Below are positions 1-6,479 of a DNA stretch of 13,618 bases, one piece after another. The notes under the pieces were generated by a model, which saw only the letters and a program-made list of their open reading frames with translations, did no database searches and had not been told where the DNA came from. The stretch comes from Microcaldota archaeon. Lineage in GTDB: Archaea; Micrarchaeota; Micrarchaeia; Anstonellales; J096. The stretch lies in assembly GCA_026396375.1 (NCBI GenBank), contig JAPLWW010000025.1, positions 1 to 13,618 on the forward strand, given 5' to 3'. The translations under genes were made by a program, and so were the position numbers. Within the stretch, counting starts at the first letter, position 1, and every line of letters begins with the position of its first letter.

Positions 1-618
1 ATCCCCATATCTTATCCTTGCAGAAAGCCTATGCGCGATTTCCCCCTTTCCGCCTATTGAGATGTCAACGATCCTGCTTGGCCTTACTATTTCAGGATCG
101 TCAAAAACAACAAAGGTCAGCTCGCCAATGTTGTGGCTCCCGAGGCAGGGCGTGCATGTGCCCCACTCCATGCCTGCTATCGGCTCCTTTGCCAGCCTTA
201 TGCTTTTTGGGGAGCTGAAGAATCCGTGCTCCTCGCCAAATGTTGAAAAAAGCCTTTCAATGTCTATCTCGCCTTTTCCATTTGTTACTATTCCGAACTT
301 GCAGTATTGCTGGTCCTCGACTATCAGGATCCTGTAGATGTCTTCGATGCCAAGGCCAGAAATCCTTGCCTTGTGCCCGCAGGAGGAGGATCTCTCGTCA
401 TAGTGCATGAGGGCAGCCCTTCCTTCTTTTATCAGATCCAGAAGATAGGGAATGTCCTTCAGCATTTCCTCTATCCTGAGGGAATGCCAGAGCTGGCTTC
501 CTGGAGTTATCCTGGTTTCGCCAGGCATTGCCGATTCCATCTTGAACCTGTCAAAGGATGGCTTCCTTGCCAAGGCTTGGGTAGGGGCTTTGCCTAATGC
601 CAATGTTTCAGGGGCCAT
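1..618 (-). CDS. YbaK/ProX-like aminoacyl-tRNA deacylase family protein (3' end off window)
   Basis: This frame is open for all 206 codons from the ATG at 618 to the left edge, so the C-terminus is missing. Residues about 65-200 resemble the YbaK/aaRS-associated fold: an opening MHYDERSSSCGHKA stretch, a strand IYRILIV, a strand-turn ending DIERLF, then a Gly-rich G149-x3-G153-x3-P157 segment and a strand with FDD. YbaK-family proteins hydrolyse mischarged tRNAs in trans. The family's usual catalytic Lys (the K in VAKTLVF-like strands) aligns with Arg96 here, so activity is uncertain. Residues 1-60 are an extension I do not recognise. The ATG lies 9 bases after the stop of the upstream asparagine synthetase, so the two are probably co-transcribed; no strong SD is visible. 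The family call rests on motif pattern only. The main alternative is an unrelated archaeal conserved protein. Confidence 0.55.
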   Translation of the reverse strand, partial: MAPETLALGKAPTQALARKPSFDRFKMESAMPGETRITPGSQLWHSLRIEEMLKDIPYLLDLIKEGRAALMHYDERSSSCGHKARISGLGIEDIYRILIVEDQQYCKFGIVTNGKGEIDIERLFSTFGEEHGFFSSPKSIRLAKEPIAGMEWGTCTPCLGSHNIGELTFVVFDDPEIVRPSRIVDISIGGKGEIAHRLSARIRYGD

Positions 619-627
619 GGAAAAACC

Positions 628-1530
628 TTAGACGATTACCCTTTCACCAGGAACCCTCCTGAATAATTGGACGTCGCCAACGTGCTTTGCGCCTGAAAGG
701 AATTTTACGAGTCTCTCGACCCCGAAGCCGCCTCCTGCCGAAGGCACAAGGCCCTGCTTTGCAAACTCCAAATAAGGGGCATACCTTTCCATCTTTAGCT
801 GGTCCTTGCTTACCCTTGCCATTATCTTGTCATATTCGTATTCGCGTTCAGCGCCTGAAAGCGCCTCGCCGAAGCCTTCTGGATATACCATGTCATAGTT
901 GAGGTAGTGGCCTGGCTGCTCGGGATCCTGCTTGTCATAGAATTCCCTTTTGTGGCAGATGGCCCAGAAAGGCGTCTTGTTCTCCATGGAGGCGGCATGC
1001 TCCCAATCCTCTCCATAGATCTCCTCAAGCTCATGTGTCGTGTATTTCGGGAAAGGCCCCTTTATGTCATGGAGGTGCCTGTTGAGGTAGGAAAGCTCGT
1101 CCCTGCACTGGAGCTTTGCCTGCTCGACAATGTGGGACATGAATCCTTCCATAAGGGCGAAAACATCCTCCTTTTTGGCATGCGCGATCTCAAAGTCAAC
1201 CTGGGAAAACTCAAAAAGGTGCCTTCCGCTGCTGCCCCTGTCAGGATGCTCCAATCTGACATTGGGGGATATTATGAAGATCTTGTCATGCCCCTGCTTT
1301 ATGGCTATCTGCTTGTGCAGTATCATGGATTGGGTCAATGTAAGCTTCTGGCCAAGGTACTCTATCTCGCCTGTCTTTATGACGGTGCTGTTTGGGTCTG
1401 GGCCAAGCGGATCCGTAATCGGGGATAAAACAACCGGCATCAGCTGGGAAAAGCCCTGGCTGTGAAAGTACGCTGTTGTTTCCTTCAGCACTAGCGACAT
1501 CAACCTTGAATATGCTTTTTTGGTTTCCAT
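628..1530 (-). CDS. Archaeal asparagine synthetase related to AsnRS (class II aaRS catalytic core)
   Basis: A 300-residue protein consisting of a class II aminoacyl-tRNA synthetase catalytic core with no N-terminal anticodon-binding domain. Motif 2 is visible at residues 90-114 (R92, then H104-L-F-E107-F), and motif 3 at 267-273 (GGGFGVER). A protein of this size and layout matches the archaeal AsnRS paralogue family shown in Pyrococcus to make asparagine from aspartate through an aspartyl-adenylate, with no tRNA charging. Asparagine synthesis is therefore the likely role, in the cytosol. The start at 1530 is supported by a TATA-like box 24-31 bases upstream and no better ATG. It leads a two-gene unit with the YbaK-like gene. 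The alternative is a truncated Asp/AsnRS paralogue with another role. The class II fold is certain; the asparagine synthetase assignment is by family knowledge. Confidence 0.85.
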   Translation of the reverse strand: METKKAYSRLMSLVLKETTAYFHSQGFSQLMPVVLSPITDPLGPDPNSTVIKTGEIEYLGQKLTLTQSMILHKQIAIKQGHDKIFIISPNVRLEHPDRGSSGRHLFEFSQVDFEIAHAKKEDVFALMEGFMSHIVEQAKLQCRDELSYLNRHLHDIKGPFPKYTTHELEEIYGEDWEHAASMENKTPFWAICHKREFYDKQDPEQPGHYLNYDMVYPEGFGEALSGAEREYEYDKIMARVSKDQLKMERYAPYLEFAKQGLVPSAGGGFGVERLVKFLSGAKHVGDVQLFRRVPGERVIV

Positions 1531-1553
1531 GGGATTAGACGCCGGTTTTCTGC

Positions 1554-1561
1554 ATTTAAAT
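1554..1561 (-). promoter_or_regulatory. TATA-like box of the asparagine synthetase operon
   Basis: On the minus strand the sequence reads ATTTAAAT, preceded by a purine-rich GGGAAAAG stretch that could act as a BRE. The box lies 24-31 bases ahead of the ATG at 1530, so transcription should start at or just before the start codon (leaderless mRNA). Confidence 0.55.
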
Positions 1562-1602
1562 CTTTTCCCTGAAATGCTGGATTTAATACGAAAAACAACA
1601 GC

Positions 1603-1610
1603 TTTTTAAT
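1603..1610 (+). promoter_or_regulatory. TATA-like box of the Lrp/AsnC gene
   Basis: TTTTTAAT centred about 28 bases ahead of the ATG at 1634, the same spacing as other boxes in this window. It predicts a leaderless transcript and supports 1634 over the in-frame ATG at 1649. Confidence 0.5.
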
Positions 1611-1617
1611 CATTTTG

Positions 1618-1632
1618 TTGGATAATATCCAA
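1618..1632 (+). promoter_or_regulatory. Perfect palindrome, probable Lrp/AsnC operator
   Basis: TTGGATA-A-TATCCAA is a perfect 7-bp inverted repeat around one base. It lies between the TATA-like box and the ATG at 1634 and covers the predicted transcription start. Lrp/AsnC proteins bind short palindromes of about this length as dimers, and many archaeal ones repress their own gene. Binding here would block RNA polymerase recruitment or clearance. The palindrome is seen directly; the role is inferred. Confidence 0.6.
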
Positions 1633-1633
1633 T

Positions 1634-2089
1634 ATGAAAGAAATAAAGATGGATGAAAATGACCATGAATTGTTAAGGGAACTTAAGAAGGACTCAAGGG
1701 CTACTGTCGCTGAATTGTCAAAAAAGCTTGGGATGCCAAGGTCAACAGTGCATGAAAGGATCCTAAGGCTAAGGGGCAATGGCATAATCAAAAGGTTCAC
1801 GATAGAGGAGGATTACAAAAAAACAGGGCTTCCGACAATGGCTTTTGCCCTGGCCTCATATGATCCCCAGCAGAAGCTGAACCAGCACGATGTTGCAAAT
1901 GAGGTTGCCAAGATTCCGGGAGTTTTGGGTGTTTATATCATTTCCGGGGAATGGGACATGCTGATCAAGATAAGGGGCAAGAGCATAGAAGATATTGGAA
2001 CAACAATATTGGACAGGATAAGAAGCGTGAAAGGAATATTGAAGACATACACGATGTCCTGCTTTGAGGTAGTAAGGGAGGAGCTGTGA
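1634..2089 (+). CDS. Lrp/AsnC-family transcriptional regulator
   Basis: A 151-residue protein of typical length for the family. An N-terminal winged HTH covers residues about 7-60 (DENDHELLRELKKDSRAT, then the recognition helix region around PRSTVHERI). It is followed by a RAM/ligand-binding domain at about 68-148, with the characteristic GVLGVYIISGEWDMLIK segment. Such proteins form dimers and octamers and sense amino acids or other small molecules to control metabolism or transport. The start at 1634 fits the TATA spacing; the in-frame ATG at 1649 (MDEND) is the conventional-looking alternative, but it has neither an SD nor correct promoter spacing. It is divergent from the asparagine synthetase operon across about 100 bp, so that operon and its own gene are the natural targets. 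The effector cannot be told from sequence. Confidence 0.93.
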   Translation: MKEIKMDENDHELLRELKKDSRATVAELSKKLGMPRSTVHERILRLRGNGIIKRFTIEEDYKKTGLPTMAFALASYDPQQKLNQHDVANEVAKIPGVLGVYIISGEWDMLIKIRGKSIEDIGTTILDRIRSVKGILKTYTMSCFEVVREEL

Positions 2090-2102
2090 CAATAAATAAA
2101 GA

Positions 2103-2110
2103 TTTAAATA
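2103..2110 (+). promoter_or_regulatory. TATA-like box of the membrane-anchored protein gene
   Basis: TTTAAATA lies 22-29 bases ahead of the ATG at 2132. It directly abuts an in-frame TTG at 2111, which therefore cannot be transcribed from this box. This decides the start in favour of 2132. Confidence 0.5.
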
Positions 2111-2131
2111 TTGCCAAGCAGAGGAATTAGC

Positions 2132-2953
2132 ATGCCTGATTCAAAGCCTGGAATAGACATCCTTGGGTTGGCCAAGAACGCGCTTATTGTAGTTATACTG
2201 CTTATTGTTGTGCTGATACTGCTTGCGATATTGGCCGGAATTGTGCTTGTCATACTGAACCTCAACAACCTGTCTGGCATAATGGACTCAATCACGCATC
2301 CAGGCGGCAGCAATGGAAATTATTACAGCCAAAACGGCCAGAGCCAGGGAGGCTCAAATTACAACAATAACGGAAACTACAACCCAAATAACGGCAGCGG
2401 CCAGAACTCAAACAATCAGGGAAGCCAGCAGAACGACCAGATTTCCAGTTTAGGGATGCAGCTCAAGGCGGCGGTCGACCAGGGAGACTGGAGCAAGGCA
2501 AGCGGCATTTTCAGCCAGATAAAGTCAATGTCTTCGCAGCTTCCGCCTGAGATATCAGGCCTTTTGCCCCAGTTTGAGCAGGCCATCCGAAACAGGGACC
2601 AGGCAGCATTCAACAGCCTTTATGAGCAAGTGCAAAAGAACATGAGCAACAATTATATGCAAAATCAAGGCAATTCAAGCCAAAACAGCGGCAATTACCA
2701 GGGAGCTTTTTCATGCAATGCAGGAGACGTATACAGCGGAAAAGTCCCCAATGCGGCAGCCCATATCAATGCCACAATAACAGGGATGATGTTCCACAAC
2801 AACAGGGACATGTGCCATTTCACTTACCAGATACAGGAGCAGGGAATGAATGTTGACGAGGAATGCTTCTTTGACCAGAAGGAGACCTGTTGCACAGTGA
2901 GCATAAGCGGCATGGCCCAGGGCCAGGAGACCTGCGTCGCGATGTCAGAATGA
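2132..2953 (+). CDS. Membrane-anchored protein with Asn/Gly-rich linker and Cys-containing outer domain, unknown function
   Basis: I do not recognise this 273-residue protein. Residues 16-43 form one long, strongly hydrophobic helix (membrane anchor or uncleaved signal). Residues about 57-104 are a low-complexity Asn/Gly/Ser/Gln linker. Residues about 105-175 look helical, with a repeated pattern around QGDWSKASGIF and NRDQAAFNSLY. A second Asn/Gln-rich stretch follows at about 172-190. The C-terminal domain (about 191-273) holds all six cysteines (195, 228, 245, 253, 254, 268), which could form disulfides outside the cell. It ends in a conserved-looking CCTVSISGMAQGQETC motif. An SD-like AGAGGA sits 7-8 bases before the ATG at 2132. 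It follows the Lrp gene by 42 bp with its own promoter. A role in the envelope or in binding outer ligands is inferred only from topology. Confidence 0.8.
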   Translation: MPDSKPGIDILGLAKNALIVVILLIVVLILLAILAGIVLVILNLNNLSGIMDSITHPGGSNGNYYSQNGQSQGGSNYNNNGNYNPNNGSGQNSNNQGSQQNDQISSLGMQLKAAVDQGDWSKASGIFSQIKSMSSQLPPEISGLLPQFEQAIRNRDQAAFNSLYEQVQKNMSNNYMQNQGNSSQNSGNYQGAFSCNAGDVYSGKVPNAAAHINATITGMMFHNNRDMCHFTYQIQEQGMNVDEECFFDQKETCCTVSISGMAQGQETCVAMSE

Positions 2954-2987
2954 AGGAGCTGGGCTACATTTCCGGCATGTCATCATG

Positions 2988-2996
2988 TTTATAAAT
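2988..2996 (+). promoter_or_regulatory. TATA-like box of the coiled-coil gene
   Basis: TTTATAAAT lies 21-29 bases ahead of the ATG at 3017 and only 6 bases before the ATG at 3002. It therefore favours a leaderless start at 3017. Confidence 0.55.
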
Positions 2997-3016
2997 TTTA
3001 TATGCAAAAGATCCTC

Positions 3017-3583
3017 ATGCTAAGAAAACTGGCCAGCAGACTTGTCCCCTCCCCTGCCAAAAAAAGTGATACAGGCAGATTCAAGGATGCCGCGGACAGC
3101 ATTGAGCAGGCCGCGGCAAAGAAGCGTTTAAATTCTGCATTGAGGGAAGTTGCCTCAAAGGCGCATGAGGTGGAAGCGCTTCACGCAAAGATGGCCAAAT
3201 CCCTGAGAAGACAGCGAAAGGAAAGGGAGCTTTTGGAATATGCCAGGAAAAGGTACATTCACGCCAGGGATGGGATGGGCGAGGCCAAAAGAGAGGACAG
3301 GAACAGGGAAAGGCTCATGGAGAATTCCATAAATACAGAATTCAAATTAAGGAGGATATTGGATGGGTACAACGGATGCGTAAAAAATGCCAGGGATGGG
3401 AGAAAGGCCCTGGTATCGATGATAGCAGAGCTCAAGAAAGCGATCAATGGGCTGGAAACCGCGGAAGAGGCATGCAAAAAGGCAGGCTTGGGAAAAGAGG
3501 AAACTATAATTAGATCCTGCAAAGTTTCATCTTCTAGAGACAGCTGGCTTCCCACAGCAATAAGATACAGGCTGAAAAAATAA
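3017..3583 (+). CDS. Basic coiled-coil protein, unknown function
   Basis: I do not recognise this 188-residue soluble protein. It is rich in Lys, Arg, Glu and Ala, with no hydrophobic segment, and long amphipathic helices are predicted from about residue 20 to 160 (for example KMAKSLRRQRKERELLEYARKR). The N-terminus LRKLASRLVPSPAKK is basic and amphipathic and could touch membrane or nucleic acid. There are a few cysteines and no enzymatic motif. The start at 3017 is chosen from the TATA box 21-29 bases upstream; the ATG at 3002 would add five residues. It lies between a membrane-anchored protein and an ABC exporter, which suggests an envelope-related role, but that is inference. The antisense reading frame here is a Ser/Phe/Leu-rich shadow and was not called. 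Confidence 0.78.
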   Translation: MLRKLASRLVPSPAKKSDTGRFKDAADSIEQAAAKKRLNSALREVASKAHEVEALHAKMAKSLRRQRKERELLEYARKRYIHARDGMGEAKREDRNRERLMENSINTEFKLRRILDGYNGCVKNARDGRKALVSMIAELKKAINGLETAEEACKKAGLGKEETIIRSCKVSSSRDSWLPTAIRYRLKK

Positions 3584-3645
3584 TTGCTCTTTGCCAAAAG
3601 GCTACTGGCAGGAGTTCGGCAATCAAGGAAATGCTTTCGGGCATG

Positions 3646-3653
3646 TTTTTAAA
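3646..3653 (+). promoter_or_regulatory. TATA-like box of the ABC exporter operon
   Basis: TTTTTAAA. Using the spacing of other boxes here, transcription would begin around 3675. That is after the in-frame ATG at 3668, so the ATG at 3689, which has a GGTGAA SD just ahead of it at 3680-3685, is the likely start. Confidence 0.5.
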
Positions 3654-3688
3654 CTGATTAATCCCTTATGATATCGGCTGGTGAACAT

Positions 3689-4495
3689 ATGGCTGAAGCT
3701 GAAAAAGGGAAAGATGAAAAGAATCAGCCAGCGGTTGAGGTCAGCGAGCTCACCAAGATAATCAATGAAAGGATAATCGTAGATAGGATAACATTTTCAG
3801 TCAAAAACGGGGAGACGATCGTAGATAGGATAACATTTTCAGTCAAAAACGGGGAGACGTTCGGCCTGCTTGGCGCGAACGGCAGCGGGAAGACGACAAC
3901 GTTCAACATGCTCTCGGGCCTTTTGTCCCCATCTTCAGGATCAGTGATCATACTTGGCAAGAGCATGAAAGAAATCAAGAAGATCCCAAGGCCTGAAATA
4001 GGGTTCGTGATGCAGGAGGACTCTTTTTATGAGACGCTTACAGTAAAGGAAAACCTTGAGTTTTTTGCCGAGATGATGGGAATTCCGGAAGAAGAGAAGG
4101 AAAAGAGGATAAAAAAGCTGCTCCAGGAGATGAGCCTTTCAGACAAGGCAGATACCCTGTCCTCAAGGCTTTCAGGAGGCATGAAGAAAAGGCTCAACAT
4201 GGCCTGCGCGCTTGTCCATGACCCTAAGGTGGTGTTCCTTGACGAGCCGACAGTGGGATTGGATCCCATGGTAAGAAAGGAGATATGGAATATCATAGAA
4301 AAGATGCACGAATCAAACAAAACCATAATAATAACCTCCCATTACATGGACGAGGTGGAGAAATTATGCCATAGGGTAGCGATAATGTATTCCTCAAGGC
4401 TTGTTGCCCTGGGAACTCCGGAGGAGCTGAAGGCAAAGTACAAGCTGAAGCAGATGGAGGATGTTTTCGCCTATGTGGCGAAGCCTGCAGAGTGA
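3689..4495 (+). CDS. ABC transporter ATP-binding protein (ABC-2 exporter type) with internal 14-residue duplication
   Basis: A 268-residue nucleotide-binding subunit energising the permease encoded next to it. Walker A is at residues 62-69 (GANGSGKT), the Q-loop at Q109, the signature LSGGM at 161-165, Walker B at 181-187 (VVFLDEP) and the H-loop at H218. The close match to DrrA/NatA-like exporter ATPases includes the LGTPEELK tail. Residues 30-43 (IVDRITFSVKNGET) are repeated exactly at 44-57, just before Walker A, in the beta-strand region that frames the nucleotide site. Without one copy the sequence would read like a normal ATPase. All motifs after the repeat are intact and the frame is kept. 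The stop TGA overlaps the SD of the permease gene (GTGATCAC then ATG), so translation is probably coupled. Confidence 0.93.
   Translation: MAEAEKGKDEKNQPAVEVSELTKIINERIIVDRITFSVKNGETIVDRITFSVKNGETFGLLGANGSGKTTTFNMLSGLLSPSSGSVIILGKSMKEIKKIPRPEIGFVMQEDSFYETLTVKENLEFFAEMMGIPEEEKEKRIKKLLQEMSLSDKADTLSSRLSGGMKKRLNMACALVHDPKVVFLDEPTVGLDPMVRKEIWNIIEKMHESNKTIIITSHYMDEVEKLCHRVAIMYSSRLVALGTPEELKAKYKLKQMEDVFAYVAKPAE
3776..3859 (+). repeat. Perfect 42-bp tandem duplication inside the ABC ATPase gene
   Basis: Unit 1 is 3776-3817 and unit 2 is 3818-3859; they are identical at all 42 bases. The units fall exactly on codon boundaries (14 codons) and directly abut. Flanking bases differ on both sides, so the repeat is exactly two units. 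Identity even at synonymous positions points to a very recent duplication or to a read-assembly error. Confidence 0.97.
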
Positions 4496-4499
4496 TCAC

Positions 4500-6476
4500 A
4501 TGGCAAAGATAATATCAGTCATAAAAAAGGAGATCCAGGAGATCTCGCATGACAGAACCATGATGATAATACTGTTCATGTTCCCCATATTCATCATGCT
4601 GTTCATGGGCAGCTCTTTCCGCTCGATGGAAATATCGGGATTGCCGATAGGGATAACAGGGGCCGCCAACGCCACATTCACTGAAGCATTGTTCAGCGAA
4701 ATCAACCAGTCGCACGCATTCAACATCATGAGGTACGATTCTGAAGATGACGCGATGAACGCCTTCAGGAACGGCCAGCTTCATGCAGTGATAGTTGTCC
4801 CTGAGAATTTTGATGAAATGATACTGCAGGGCAACGGCTCGGAAGTGAGGCTGCTTGTTGACAACTCAGACCTGTCCCTTGAGCAGGCGATGCTCACTGC
4901 AATGTCGGCGGTGATACAGGCCTCTTCAGCGAACATAACCCAGAGCTATGTGTACAGCGCTTGGGACGAGCTCAAGGACCTGAACAGCTCGGCATCCATG
5001 CTGAGAAAGGAGCTGAATGTGACCAAAGGAAGGATGCAGGAAACAAAGGCAACGCTGGCCGAAGTCAGGGGGGAGATAGATAGCATCAGCATCTCCTCAT
5101 TGGAAGGGACGCTGGACAACGCCTCGGCAAAGACTGCGGGCCTGCAGGGCCTTATTGTAACCCAGAGAAGCTCGCTGTCCAACGCATCATCAGGCAGCGC
5201 GGAGCTGTTCGCCCAGAGCGATGCATTCATAGCCAATGCCAGCGATGCGCTGAATGAATCAATGGCAGGGGTTGACGGGGCATGCGCCAAGATAGATAGC
5301 GAAACGGCAAACCTCACGGAAACGCGCAACAGATTGGACTCATCGATAGCAGGACTGGAGATGATAAGGGATGCTACTTCAGATGCAACTGTGATTGCGG
5401 CCCTTGACCTGAACATAGCAAGCCTTCAGTCATTGAGGAACAGCACAGCCCAGCAGATAATAGACATGCAGCAGGAGAAGGCAACCCTAAGCGATCTCAA
5501 CATGACCCTGAATGGGACATATGGTTCGCTCAGCAATTATTCAATGGCAATTGAAAATGCAAAAATCATAGGAAGCTCGCTTAAGGATACTGAAAATGCG
5601 CTTGACAGCGCATCGGTTGCGCTTTCAGGCCTCAATGACTCATTTTCCAGCGCCAGGACCCAGGTTTCAGCCCTCGGGTCCTTGCTTTCAAGCATAAGAA
5701 ACACAAGCTCGCAGATAGAGGATACGCTGGATGCTGCAATGGCGCAGGCAGGCTCTGTTGAAAACCTGATAGCGACGCTTGAAAGCACGGTTGCCGAGCA
5801 GACTGCCAAGGATCCTAAGGTGATCGCATCGCCCCTTTCAGTTAAGGTTGAAAACCAGTATTCAAAGGCAAGCTTTGTTGACTTTGTCATGCCCCAGGTG
5901 ATCGCGGTCTCCTTGCTTTTCTCCTGCTTCCTGCTTGGCTCAATAAGCATAGTGCGCGAAAAGACAAGGAAGACAATCGTGCGCGCTTTATTGGCTCCAA
6001 GCGCGCTGGCAAACCTTGTTGCAGGGAAGATAGCGACACTTGTGCTCATCTCGTTTGGCCAGGTTGCGCTCATACTCATAGTTGCGTCCCTGTTGTTTGG
6101 CGTGAGCCCGCCGATGGACTGGGGGATATTGCTGTGGGGAACGATGATCTCCTCGCTTGTGCTCTCCTCAATAGGCGTGCTTGTGGGATTCTACGCAAGA
6201 AGCGAATCATCTGCAATACAGGGATGCCTGCTGATTGCAATACCGATGCTTTTCCTGGGCAACATTGTTTTCTCTCCTGAGCTCCTGCCGGTATATACGC
6301 AGATTCTCCAGCAGGCATTGCCATTGGCGCATATAACCAACATATTCAAGATAGTGCTGATAACAGGGGGAAGCCCTGGGTTTGACGTAGCGGCCCTGAT
6401 ATCATATTTCATACTGCTTTCCATAATACTGCTGTATGTCATCATCACGCGCAGGGACATAAGCAACTACAGCTGA
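4500..6476 (+). CDS. ABC-2 type transporter permease with large outer coiled-coil domain
   Basis: A 658-residue membrane subunit of the exporter. One N-terminal membrane helix lies at about 20-37. A very large extracytoplasmic domain (about 38-460) follows: a globular start containing the AFRNGQLHAVIVVPENF pattern typical of ABC-2 permeases, then about 290 residues of Ser/Ala/Asn-rich coiled coil. Five or six membrane helices follow from about 462 to 650, with the cytoplasmic SIVREKTRKTIVRALLAPSA loop typical of ABC-2/NatB-like and YhgE/Pip-like permeases. I count 17 N-x-S/T sequons in the outer domain, which suggests heavy N-glycosylation. The start at 4500 is set by GTGATC two bases upstream, which is the same sequence that holds the ATPase stop; upstream in-frame starts overlap the ATPase and lack an SD. 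Its stop is 3 bp from that of convergent argH. The substrate is unknown. Confidence 0.9.
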   Translation: MAKIISVIKKEIQEISHDRTMMIILFMFPIFIMLFMGSSFRSMEISGLPIGITGAANATFTEALFSEINQSHAFNIMRYDSEDDAMNAFRNGQLHAVIVVPENFDEMILQGNGSEVRLLVDNSDLSLEQAMLTAMSAVIQASSANITQSYVYSAWDELKDLNSSASMLRKELNVTKGRMQETKATLAEVRGEIDSISISSLEGTLDNASAKTAGLQGLIVTQRSSLSNASSGSAELFAQSDAFIANASDALNESMAGVDGACAKIDSETANLTETRNRLDSSIAGLEMIRDATSDATVIAALDLNIASLQSLRNSTAQQIIDMQQEKATLSDLNMTLNGTYGSLSNYSMAIENAKIIGSSLKDTENALDSASVALSGLNDSFSSARTQVSALGSLLSSIRNTSSQIEDTLDAAMAQAGSVENLIATLESTVAEQTAKDPKVIASPLSVKVENQYSKASFVDFVMPQVIAVSLLFSCFLLGSISIVREKTRKTIVRALLAPSALANLVAGKIATLVLISFGQVALILIVASLLFGVSPPMDWGILLWGTMISSLVLSSIGVLVGFYARSESSAIQGCLLIAIPMLFLGNIVFSPELLPVYTQILQQALPLAHITNIFKIVLITGGSPGFDVAALISYFILLSIILLYVIITRRDISNYS

Positions 6477-6479
6477 GAA

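Noticed and set aside
907..1428. 173-residue plus-strand frame
   Set aside because: Lies antisense to the asparagine synthetase, whose class II motifs are clear; no promoter or SD of its own.
2111..2131. Earlier TTG start for the membrane-anchored protein
   Set aside because: It abuts the TATA-like box, so it would not be in the transcript; the ATG at 2132 has an SD.
3259..3597. 112-residue minus-strand frame opposite the coiled-coil gene
   Set aside because: Ser/Phe/Leu-rich composition typical of the complement of a Lys/Glu-rich coil, no promoter-like sequence upstream; the plus-strand gene has a correctly placed TATA box.
3588..3612. Possible hairpin terminator after the coiled-coil gene (TGCCA...TGGCA)
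   Set aside because: Only five paired bases with a 9-base loop and no T-run after it; could easily be chance.
5537..6079. 180-residue minus-strand frame
   Set aside because: Antisense to the permease; Ser/Ala-rich mirror of its coiled coil and membrane segments.
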